A stretch of 64,000 nt of DNA, from NCBI GenBank assembly GCA_963971285.1, contig OZ020244.1:2108001-2172000 (forward strand), given 5' to 3'. The translations under genes were made by a program, and so were the position numbers. Under the pieces are notes generated by a model, which was not told where the DNA came from, made no database searches, and worked only from the letters and a program-made list of their open reading frames with translations. The number at the start of each line of letters is the position of its first letter. Positions within the stretch are counted from its first letter, which is position 1. Below are positions 1-10,800 of the stretch, piece after piece. This stretch comes from Astropecten irregularis (taxonomy: Eukaryota > Echinodermata > Asteroidea > Paxillosida > Astropectinidae).

Positions 1-420
1 GTTTGTCTTCATCTGTGTTCCTGGCAGTGCAGTTGGGGCTCCAACGAATGTTTTTCAGTCAATTGCGCAAGTACACTGGAGCTACAAACCAGCCCGAGCC
101 TGACATGGCAAACTTCGTCCGTGACACTGGCCGTCGGGCGAGGGGTAAAATTATGCCAAGTTACCGGTAAAACTGAGCGTCCTCGCCCAGAAGGTTTCAG
201 GAACAGTCTTCGCACAAAGCTGTGATGGCTAGAGCAATTTCCACCTGCATTAAATGTTTGCAAAGAGAGGAATTTGACTTCTGAAGCGGAGAGAAAAGTT
301 GCAACTTCACACTTCTCGACTGAATCACGGCGGCGTAATTAGAAAGCGGTGATGTGACTTCAAAGACGAATGCCGCTAAAACAAGTTTAGCGGCAGACTT
401 CAAAGCCCCTCCACTCATCT
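1..420 (-). other. CpG-rich segment, possible first exon of a gene running leftward
   Basis: This stretch has many more CG dinucleotides than the AT-rich sequence to its right, as expected for an animal promoter or first exon. On the minus strand an ATG at 418 opens a frame of 73 codons, beginning MSGGALKSAAKLVLAAF. That start is mildly hydrophobic and could be a mitochondrial or signal-like leader. A weak GT donor candidate follows a CAG near 245. I do not recognise the protein, and the rest of any such gene would lie beyond the left edge. It may equally be non-coding. Confidence 0.22.
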
Positions 421-1178
421 CATATTTCTACGCTCCTTTATCGAGTGTCATTTCCCCTTATGGTTTTGTCTTGCTATTGTTTTAGCCATCATAAATTTGT
501 CAATAATTTCCAATAAAAAGTATTGTTTAACATTTGTTACAAATAAACCTCGCAAAATACTTGAAAATAGTCCCCGGATTATGAGGTCCTATTTTTTCTA
601 AGTGCACAGTTTGCAGACGATAATGAAAGAAATGTGGCCTGACATTGATGCTGCTTTGTCATTGGTTAATTAACTCGAGGTAAAAAAAACAACATGGTCA
701 GTCAGGATAGCTACACACAATCCCATATGAACCGCCGATATGGCTGATTTTCTACAAGGCTGGCTGTGCACATTAGTATTGGGGATAGAGAGTTAGAAAA
801 AAAATATCGTTTAGGCGTTCTCCCCTTGCATGCGCGTGTCGGTCGATGGTTGTACACTATATACATGGGAGATTGGCTGGGTATAAAATCAGCCGTTTTG
901 GTGTTCTCGAGTGCCTGTGCGTAGTGGTCTATGTAGATAGGAAGGACTTTTCGGCCGTTTTTGTCACTTTCAACCCCGATCTGGCCTTACAAACAGCTGA
1001 AAGCCTGTACTTTCTATGATTTTCTGGGACTGGTGACGGACAAACAATCAATCATAATCATTTAACAAACAAACAAACCCCTAAGAAACATTTAAACACA
1101 CAGGCACTGCAGATCCACCGGCTGACTTTCAAACGTAATGGATGCATCACGGTGCCAATTTATACAGCTGCTTAGTGC

Positions 1179-1542
1179 TTAAAGGTAGTATCATACTTTG
1201 GTTTTTGTCAAAGAAATACAGATTCATGGGCAAAAATATCACGGACGATACAGTAACAGTCATCTGTGAAAATTTCAGTCCCGTGCACGCTCGACACTTT
1301 TTTTTTTTTAGAAAACTTTGAAAAACGGCCACAGTATTTCTTAAGTCGTTTCTCTTTTATTTAAAAAGATTTCGTTCGTTGTTTTACTAACTTTTCTGGA
1401 TAAATACACCATTTCAGGCGGACAAATTGTAACGGTATATATAGGTTTCTATACCACCACCATCTTCGTACCCTGAAATTTATACGTAAATCTGTGAACA
1501 TTTCTATTTTGGTCTCTTACCAAAGTATGATACTACCTTGAA
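1179..1542. mobile_element. TTAA-flanked MITE (family A), complete copy
   Basis: About 360 bp bounded by an inverted terminal repeat. The left end reads AGGTAGTATCATACTTTGG and the right end is its reverse complement. The left end follows a TTAA tetranucleotide; the right flank is TTGA, one change away. There is no coding capacity. Related copies lie at 18.3, 21.3, 39.4, 53.7, 54.3 and 56.5 kb. TTAA target duplications are typical of piggyBac-like and Kolobok-like elements, but the family assignment is inference. Confidence 0.75.
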
Positions 1543-1871
1543 GCACCGAAATGTGCTGAGGCACCAGAAACCTTGATAAATAAAATCGGAATGCCAGCCA
1601 AAACTCCTTGTGAATGTTATGCTCATGCAAACAATTAATGTCTGAATACAAGTCAAAAGCAGTAAACATGACATGAAATAAAAATGCTTGGGCAACTTTA
1701 TGAAATTAGCCCCTGCATGTCATCTTCTGTTAATGTTTGGATGTGACAATAGTGACCGAAATTTCCAGGAACATCTGTTTAATAGGGGGATGGGTTGTTG
1801 ATGGGTTTCTTTTATAAAGATTCTGACTATCCTATAACACAAATAGCTAAAGAATAATGTTTTGCACATCA

Positions 1872-1944
1872 GCTGAAATAGCTCAGTTGAGAGAGCGTCG
1901 GACTGAAGATCTGAAGGTCCCTGGTTCAATCCCGGGTTCCGGCA
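1872..1944 (+). tRNA. tRNA-Phe (GAA), gene or recent pseudogene
   Basis: A 73-nt sequence folds as a cloverleaf. The D stem is GCTC/GAGC, the anticodon stem is five pairs with one G-T, and the anticodon loop CTGAAGA places GAA at positions 34-36. The T arm contains GGTTCAATCC, and a run of T follows downstream as a Pol III stop. It closely matches the eukaryotic tRNA-Phe consensus. The acceptor stem has one mismatch (A5 opposite C68) and one G-T pair, so function is likely but not certain. The following 75 bp are shared with a decayed copy about 170 bp downstream, so the pair may be a local duplication or a tRNA-Phe-headed SINE. Confidence 0.7.
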
Positions 1945-2039
1945 AAGGGATCTGTATTTTTTGTACGTTTTACGACAATTTTCCTCTGGACAACAATCAG
2001 AAGGAATTTTAGTTCTTTCTACGAACTTATTAATAATGA

Positions 2040-2119
2040 GCCGGTATAGCTCAGTTATCATTCGGAGACTGTCAGGCTAAAGATCCGAAGGTCCAGTTGT
2101 TCAATACCGGGTTCCGGCA
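2040..2119 (+). pseudogene. decayed tRNA-Phe-like copy
   Basis: The same A-box and B-box framework as the tRNA-Phe at 1872, but with insertions in the D arm, a mutated anticodon loop (CTAAAGA) and a disturbed T arm. The 3' trailer (AAAGGGAT, a T run, then a block around TGGACAACAATAAGAAGG) is shared with the upstream copy. This shows that a unit of at least 150 bp was duplicated, or that both are copies of one SINE. Confidence 0.65.
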
Positions 2120-2232
2120 AAGGGATATTTTTTTTTTTCAATTTTACAAAACTTCTGGACAACAATAAGAAGGAACTTAAGTTCTTAACGAACTTTCAAA
2201 AACTTTCAAAAGGGACCGATTTCACTAACACT

Positions 2233-2532
2233 TTGCGATCATCGCTAAAGCCCAAATCCATAGCTAAACGGAAAATCGATCACTACTTTGCAAATATCTG
2301 TACAAGCATGGAGGAAGGAACTTTTCCTTCAATTAGGAAGGGGAGGAAGAGGCAGACAGAAACAACTGAGATGGGAAGACAAACTAACAGAATGGACAGG
2401 TCTAAAGTTAAGTGAGGCCCTCGAGCGGGCTGAAACAGAGAAGAATAAAGAAAAGTCGATGAGTTGGTGCCCCAATTCGGTGATCTAGATTTATAAGGGA
2501 TAAATGAAGTGAAGTGAAGTGAAGTGAAGGTA
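2233..2532 (+). mobile_element. 3' end of a non-LTR retrotransposon (LINE remnant)
   Basis: A short frame at 2288-2488 contains GRGRQKQLRWEDKLTEWTG followed by KLSEALERAE. This resembles the basic C-terminal end of LINE reverse-transcriptase proteins, where a GRPRxRWxDxxxxWTG-like segment precedes a short helical tail. The frame ends near 2488 and is followed, after about 20 bp, by a (GTGAA)n microsatellite tail at 2506-2530, a typical LINE 3' end. Only this last fragment is present; it is a dead, 5'-truncated copy. Confidence 0.55.
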
Positions 2533-3039
2533 TTAATTTTACCGCTTGGACAACCGAGGTCCATTAACTAGTGATAGCGCCCTCTATTGAACGCTGCACC
2601 TTTAGTGTAGTATAGGTACATGTAGATACATTTTTTGGTGTCCCCCATTGAAATCTGATTGTATGTATGGAATTTGCTGCCATCTCACTACATACAGACT
2701 TTTTACAGTGTCCGGTCCTTAAACAACCGATGCACCACACGCGACACCAGCAATTAAATGAAGTATTATTTTGTCGCTAACACCCCATGTGCAAAATGTG
2801 CTACGGTTGTTTTGCAAAACAAAACACACTATGATTATGAACTGGTCAGAAATCAAACCGAAAGTCATTTTAAAATTGATTTAGAATTATAATTCTCCGC
2901 AAATAGTTACAGGGAGAGGGAAGATGTATCAATATTATTCACTTTTAGGATTATTATAAGTAGGCCTATTTAGGTAAGTTGAATCATGAGCGTCGTCATA
3001 CTTCAGTTTCCCGCTTTTTATTGCCGAAAGCTGAGCAGA

Positions 3040-3158
3040 AAACAGCCGTAGACATTTACAAACAGCCGTAGATTTCAGCAAAGAGCTATATAAAGAAGCA
3101 AACAGCCGCGACATGCAGCGAAACAGCCGGAAGATAAGCAAACAGTCGTAAGGTAGTG
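3040..3158. repeat. 20-bp tandem array (AAACAGCCG core) upstream of KMT2E
   Basis: Six units of 19-21 bp, five of them beginning AAACAGCCG or AAACAGTCG, at 3040, 3060, 3100, 3121 and 3140; the unit near 3080 is degenerate. The rest of each unit has drifted while the core is kept. The array lies about 500 bp upstream of the putative KMT2E first-exon donor. Two helical turns separate successive cores, so a protein binding each core would bind the same DNA face. Confidence 0.7.
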
Positions 3159-3671
3159 TGCTAATTGCCACCCTGCCTGACCAATCATGAAACCCGTTGT
3201 CTCTTCTTCTATGGCCGCCATCATGATTTGTTGGTGAAAGGAGTTTGTATCTTTAGAATATTGAGAAAAGGAGCATTTTTCTAACAACAATTAATGCTCA
3301 TAATAACCGCTGTACCGGATTACATATGTACCCAGTTTATACCTCGAGAAATTTTCTATCAGCTTTTGATGAAGTAAAATTTCAACAAGCGTTTCCGCGG
3401 TGACCATCGGTTGGTGAATTTTGGACAGAAAAAACAGCGTTGTGGTTGGTTTTCTTGACGTAATGTATTAACTGCATAGTACATGTTGTAATGTACATTG
3501 TACACAGTGTAGAGTGTATGCACCGGCTTCACATAACGAGATGAGATTGACAGATCGCGCCATTTGTGGGACGTTTTATGTGCGTTCAAATTTGAATGCA
3601 TAGTGTGAGATGCAGTGTAACTTGACAGCCGCTGGATATATTTTGTATTTAAATACTTCTCGTAGACCAAG
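3159..3671 (+). promoter_or_regulatory. putative KMT2E promoter and non-coding first exon
   Basis: A GT donor in a strong context (CCAAG then GTGAGT) lies at 3671/3672. It is the best candidate to join the 5'-UTR exon whose acceptor is at 7689. Upstream there is a CCAAT box (ACCAATCA, around 3181) and a YY1-like GCCGCCATCATG (around 3214). No TATA box is convincing. The transcription start cannot be fixed from sequence alone. Confidence 0.45.
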
Positions 3672-6600
3672 GTGAGTTTGACTGGTCGGAATATAGGCCC
3701 CTACAGTTGATTTGTCATGTTTATGATTTAATTTTGCAGCCTGTTTTGATTAATTACAAATTTGTTTTTAGTCCAAGTGAAGTGAGGCTAAAAAACGTTA
3801 GTTCAGTAGACAGTAGTTTATCAGAGTGTTGTTGAGTTCTGCCTGGAACCCTTTTCTGACCATCATAGAAAATGAAATGTGTTGTTTGTTTTTAGCTTAG
3901 TTATTCCCTCGTTCATTGTTTAACACATTCAACCAAAGTGTGAAACTGAAACTTACAGAGTGCATTCATTTTAGTGGTAGGGGCCATTTAGATTCCATTT
4001 AACAATTTTGAGAACTCTGTCGATGTCGTTGTTGGCCCATAATTTTATTTTGGGTAGGCCTACCGCCTAGGCCTACAACAAAGTCATGGGGGCTTAAACT
4101 GTAACATTATTTAGTGACTCTACAATTAAAATGATCAGTGATTATGGAATTATAAAAGTCCTAGGCCTAGCCTAAGCCTTTTTATTTGTGTTAGGCCCCT
4201 ATTTGCATTTGGTCAATTTCTTTTCAACTGCACAAACAAGAAAATTGTAGCGTTAGAAAATTAGATTTGGTTGCCAGTCCTGTTGACACCTGACTTGATA
4301 AATTTGAGCCTAACATTACAAATAGCGTACTACATACTACATAGATACAGTGTCGCGGCCTATTTTTGTAAACAATTTGGATAAATCCATTTTTATGTCA
4401 GCAAGCTAAGGTTTTGGAAAGTTGGCAGGGTTTTGAGTTTGGGGAAATTATGAGGGGAGTCGGCGACACTCGACATGCACACAACAGAAAGTTAATGGTA
4501 AACATGTCTAGTCAATTTGTACGCCCCAACTTATGCTATTTAACTTGTACTCTAAACAACTTGTACGCCTATAAAATTGTACGCTGAACTCGTATTACAC
4601 CATTTTCAATTAAATTAATTTTCTTCTGAATTTGAAGGATTCTGAATTTTTGAAATATAACAGAAATGTCAGGGTTTCCCCCTTAAAAATACTAATTCCC
4701 TGAAAAAAAAATTATAGGCCTACCTGGAAAAAAGAAACCATGACCCCCCAAGTACAAGAAATCCCGAAAGATAGTTTTATTTTACATGTATAATCCTGAC
4801 AAAAATGCTAATCCCTCAAATGAAATATGGTGTAAAAAATCCTGATAAAGCAGGTCAACCCCTTGAAAAACTTTAAAATTACTTCAGTGGCATACAAGTT
4901 GGTTGGCGTACAAGTTGGTCAGTGTACCAGTTCGGAGTTGGTTTATATCGTAAGTTGGTTGGCGTATGAGTTGATCTGCTTTGTTTGGAAAGACCTGCAT
5001 TAGTCCAGGTTTTAATAATAAATGTGTCATGTAGGCCTACAAACATTACAAATACGTTGGGAGAAAACAAATGGGAATGAGACTGAGAGACATTTCACTT
5101 TGTCCGTGTAGAGTTTTACGGTGTCGATGTCCCAACCTCTAATCAACTGATTTTGTTCAGCAGCTGGGAAAAATACTGAAAAAGCAATTTGGGATCTATG
5201 TGTGTTTTTTGTTTGTTTTTTAGTCGAAACTGCCCAAGCCAATATGGGAGCATTTACATACAGATGCAATTGTACAACTTAAGTGTATGAAATGCAGTTA
5301 CACCCACTGTAGAGACAGACAACATTATTGCCCATTGTACAACCGGTAAAGTACATGTTAGAAGTTGTTAGAAGTTGTTAGAAGTCTCAAATATACACCA
5401 TGACTTGTTGACAAGAAATCTTCATATTTATTTCAATGACGGACAACAGGACTAGATACATGTTCAATCCATGTACCGGTATGTAGACATAGGCCCTACA
5501 TGTATGTATGTTGCTCCAAAGTAAATGTCCTTACCTCATTTAATATTCTTGCACTGTGTTTTACAAATTGGACTGCTCAAGAAATGCAGTTAAATTTGGG
5601 GTTCATAGCATATTTTTATTTAAAATTTACCAGAATCCCAGATGCACAATTTTACTTTGATATCCACCATAGTATTATTTAAAAGTAGAGCATATCCAAT
5701 TGGTTGCATTTGCTCATGTGCAATACACACAGGATGTAGATCCTTAATTTAATTAGCCTGAACCTACATGTATGTATTAAAATGGAACCCAGAAAATAAT
5801 GTACACGTCTACAGGATCTCATTGTTTATTGTACAGTGAAGGTGTTGAAGCCACATGTCCCATTATTGCTATAATTTGCATGTGCAGGCGTCTATCTACA
5901 ATGGGGTGTTAGTAAATTTGACAACCTACAAGTGTATTGTTGAAATTTAGCAAGGAAAAATTTGAATTAACTGTGAAATTATTGACTGTTGCAACTGTAG
6001 CCGATGCCCAACAGATGTCAATATTGTATTGATTTTTGCATGTACATGGTCAGGATTATATCAACAATTACAAAATGCAGGTAGCATATCTTTGGATTTG
6101 ATGAGGTGTTATCCAAAGGACAAACTTACTATAAATTAGTATAATGCATGTTTATCAACACTTACGCCTCACGGCATATTGTGTCACTGCAAAGTACATG
6201 TATGCAAATTTCATGTGTTTTGTACATGTACATACATACTGTACATACTGAACATGTATGGGTGTGTGTGTGTGGGAACAGGTACATGCACATGTTCACA
6301 CGTGAACATAATGTATACTATCCATTGACATAGTATACAATGTACATGTACATATTGAATGCATTTACTGTGCTAGGCTGTAGTCTATGGGAGAGGCTGA
6401 CATTTGCATTTGAAAGGCTGCCTTCAAGGCAGTGGCAGCCATATCTGTAATATGGATTTTGTGCTCTGTAATTTGTATCCGAACGTACACATACAATGTA
6501 CATTGTCAATGTTCATATAATTGGTGATTTTTTAGCCTACATATGTACTCACACTATTTTTATTTGATTAGGTATAAAGCAGAAGTGTGCAGTGGAAAAT

Positions 6601-7689
6601 TACAGGACTCAATTACAATATTAATCGGCCATAGTAATGGATGCACTGGGAATTTTCTGAACAAAAGCAGTGACTCATTGAGTCATTGAGTGTTAGATGC
6701 TAGCACTTAGTCTACACATGCTTTGTGGATTCACAATACATGGGTCCTTTATACTGGGTATTATTACATAAATATGAAATGGCCATTGATACATCATACA
6801 TGTATAGTCTTCAGAAGTGTGACCCGTTAATTTTATGTTATTTATTTAGATTAGGATAAGCAAATTCATCCAGATTGTACAATGCAATACATAGTGGGTT
6901 TTGTTTTTGCTTTTTATTGCTTTTATTATTTATTATTTTCCACCCAAACCACATAAATAATTCTATGAAGTTTGTTCCTAATATAACATTTGTGGCAATT
7001 TGTGTGTATTGATGATTTACTGCATCATTACCTGACCAGCATTATTTATTTAAAATTATTTAAAATTAAAATTGAGTGTAGATTTATTTGAACGGTTCCT
7101 TTGGAGATATTTTATGCATAACCTGTTACTTTCACAGTTGATTTTTTCTCTTCAAAATCTATGAATATGTAATGATATATTTAAGTCATGTACTCTGACT
7201 CATCCAATCAAACAAACAAAATCACTGTTTAGTGTTGGCTGTATCAAATGTTGGCTGTATTAAATGAATAATCTACAGGGTCAGTTTTTGAATTTTAAAT
7301 GTATTATTTGTGGTATTTATATGTACAATGTATACTTAATGTTCATGTACATGTAAATATTGAGATCATTGACACTTATAAACACAAGCTATGCGCTAAC
7401 TTTTTTTGCTGGCTAGCCCACTGGGCCAGCTTTCTTCAGATTTTACTAGCCCATACATATGTTGATCCATATCTTAAGAGGAGGGTAGGTTCTTATTTAA
7501 TTTCTTTTACAAGCACACTGGGCAACCAAGGAAGAGAGTCTAGCTAACCCAGAGTGATTGTTGCTAGACATTGTACGCCGGGCTTACAGGCTAGTACTAT
7601 TTCGAGCCCTAATACGTATACTTGTATCCGAAGGTTTCCTTGTAGTTTTCATTTGTCGTGACTTTGAAATGTTTCTGTTTTTATCGTAG
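3672..7689 (+). other. KMT2E first intron
   Basis: About 4 kb of AT-rich DNA rich in TACATGTA-like words and short T and A runs, with no coding exon I can support. It ends in a pyrimidine-containing acceptor (TTTTTATCGTAG). A small GTTAGAA tandem lies near 5360. Confidence 0.5.
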
Positions 7690-7802
7690 GGTCCTGAGGA
7701 CAAAGCACTTGCCATGTGTGCAACGTGCAGCAACGTCCCTCGGACAACAGCTGCCTTGCCACCTAAAGAAGAAGAACTCAGCCCAATGTTAACTACTGCG
7801 TA
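7690..7802 (+). promoter_or_regulatory. KMT2E 5'-UTR exon segment with an upstream ORF
   Basis: This segment lies between the acceptor at 7689 and the main ATG at 7803. An in-frame TAA at 7764 excludes translation of the main frame from further upstream. A separate uORF starts at ATG 7714 and encodes 29 residues. Its stop codon, TAA at 7801-7803, overlaps the first base of the main ATG (TAATG). Such an arrangement could favour termination-reinitiation; that is inference. Confidence 0.6.
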
Positions 7803-10800
7803 ATGAGTAACATACTAGTATATGACGAAGCACTGACAGACAAGAACTATGCTGCCATGGCTGCAGGTTCTGAGTAAGTAAAAGTGCCAGGAAGTGCTTA
7901 TGTTCTCCTTCATTACAGTCGTCTAGTACCACAAACCCCTACTTTCTTGTTCTGTGTATGTCACTCTGTCAGATGCTGCTGTGCAGTGAACGATAGGTGT
8001 TGACTCATTCTTTCAGGTCACCTGACTACCACCCATCACTTCTATTTACATTTGCCGACCCATATTTTTAGTTTGTTGATTTAGTGTATTTTCATTTAAT
8101 AATTGACTTCATTTTATCGTACATTTTGTGCAATCTTGTTTTGAACAAGACAAGTTCATTGTTGTTTCATATCGACAAATACTGTGTCCCTTATCCCTTT
8201 AGTTGGTGAAAATTATATTTTATGGTCATGTTTAAACGTCACATTTGATTTTTATTATTAAAAAAACGTAGGAAGCCATACTCATTCAAACAATATGTAT
8301 AGCAATATTAAACCTTTTACTAAAAAAACTTTGTGAAGATATTACATAAAAGAGCATTTGGCTCTCTTGCTCTAAACTTACGTTACTTATGTTTAAAAGA
8401 TTACTGCTCAATGAAATGTTGTACTGGTATTATTGTTAACGCAGGGGGTGCTTAAAAATATAATGTGTAAAAATACTCTTCATTTTCCCATTATAGTCCC
8501 GAACCAGTAGAACAACCAGTGGCAACAGGAGATGTCACAAGTCATTCCTTGCATACAACTCATACTACAACCAGCCATTACATCGGTTTACCTTACCAGG
8601 TACAGTACCTCACAGTATTCAACAAGTCATCTCAATTGTACTTTGTTATCTTCAAATTTTTATGGATCAATTTGCATTTGAAATTAACTGTTGGAGTAGT
8701 ATTGTAAAAGTACCGGCTCTTGAATGCCAGCGAGGCATTGATAGCCAAGAACCCTTGACATTTTCAATTTGCAGTTTAGGAAATGTGCAAAGGCCCACCA
8801 TAAAATGTTGTCACTGTGACCAACCTGCTTGGAATATTTGTGGCTTAACTATGAACGTCACATTTGTTTTATTTTGAAATATTGCTGTTAGATATTATTC
8901 TACAGCTCTTTATAAATTTGCCACAAAAATGCATCCATTCTTAACATAATACAAGATTTAGATCACACTACTTAGCCTCTGACATAGAAAGTTAATTTAA
9001 ATCCATGCTGTATAAGAAAAGTTGGATCTTTATCTATCTTTAGAAAGGAAAGGGCTATTCATTTCGTTGATTTATCCATCTACATTTATAATCTATAATA
9101 TTTTATTATTTTACTTATATTATTTCCTTTCAAACCCTCTTGGAATTTTTTCAGACCATCCGATGCACATGTAAGACTGTTATTCAACCAAAGTGCTATT
9201 TACAATAATACATCTAAGTATGTTTTTATTTCATTGTGAGAATGTGGTATGGAAATTACATTATCTAAGAAGTTGATGTAATGTCAGAATTAAGAGGGCC
9301 TGACGTTTTGATCTCAGCAGGATCTTTCTCAAAACCTTTTGAGAAAGTTCCTGCTGTGATCAAAATGTACTCACCTCCTAACTTCGAGCATTTTATGGGC
9401 CTGTTTGTTCCAGGAACGTCATCAGTGATCCGGTGCTCAAAATCTGCTCCAGATCATCACATTTAGCATATATCCTTCCTGCGACGTCGATTAGCAAGAT
9501 CAAATATGGCATCCAAGATCCGTGTCGAAACAAACAGGCCGAAAACTATTAATTCAGATCATTATTTTGGTTGATGAGCAGAGTGCAGTGGCTATTACTT
9601 GTATAGTTTATTTACTAAATAATCTGATAATTTGTTTTAATGACAGGATCATAATTATGGAGCACCCCCTCCCCCTACACCTCCGGAGTCACCCACACCG
9701 GTTCCCATAGTGTCCCCAGTTAAAGTCAATGGCATATTTGATGAGCCTTTGAAGCTAGAGGTTAAGGTACCGGTTAACCCTCCCGAAACAGCAGAGAGCA
9801 AGGATGAAGGAGTCACTAGATGTATATGGTAAGTTTGCACTGATGATATTTTTACCTGGCAATCCTTGTTATGACTGCCTCATTTAAAAGTAACTGTAAA
9901 CGTATGCATGTATAGATGCATTGTACAACGCCGTGCCATATGGAATATCTCATGATGATGTCATCTAAGATGGTTTTATTTACACACATTCTTAATCCCA
10001 AGTGAACAAAACAGATTTATCCATTGATATGATATACTCTATATATAATAACACGTCCAAGTTGAATGTCTAGTATATAGAGCAGTCTTTGTTATAAATG
10101 GCGTACATGTCCCTGTATAGTCTACATGTTTACCCAAGCCTATAGAGAGAGAGGGTTTGTTAATGGGTTTGGCCTTGTAGTGTCTTGTCTCCTTATTGGA
10201 TTCTATTGTATGAAAGAAATCTAATTTCCTGCACCTCACATGATGTGTCAGAACATGTAGTTTGTTTTGATTAAGACTGTTTACAGGGAGCAAAGGTTTC
10301 GCTGACAAAAAAAACCAAAAGAATGAGGGAAAAGAAGGTTTGAAAAAAAGTGTAAGAGTGACAATATCATTGAGTTATGATATAGTTACATACATGTAGT
10401 GTGCAGATTTTAATGCTTTGAGCTTGTACAGATATATGAATGAGTCAAAAGCTCTTTGTCATGATATTCATCCAGTGACATTTGTGTTAATTTTGAGAAA
10501 ACATGTTTTGAAACATGGCATGTACAATGCATTGTCATTGTCTTCAGTTCAATTTTATTCTCCAATTTGATGTACATGTTTTGAATTACCAGAATATGGC
10601 AACACTTTTAAGTCAAAAGAAATATCAAGTCATAAGAGAAGTATCTTTCGTTTTTTTTGTTTACAATGAAAGCATTGACATATGAATCTTAATTGTGCAC
10701 TGTGGTCAGTGATTGTTCAAGTCAAGTGTTTTGGATTTTGTACGTCCACATTTCTAAATAATAAATTAAATTATTGCAAAGTTCAAAGGGTTCCATAATT

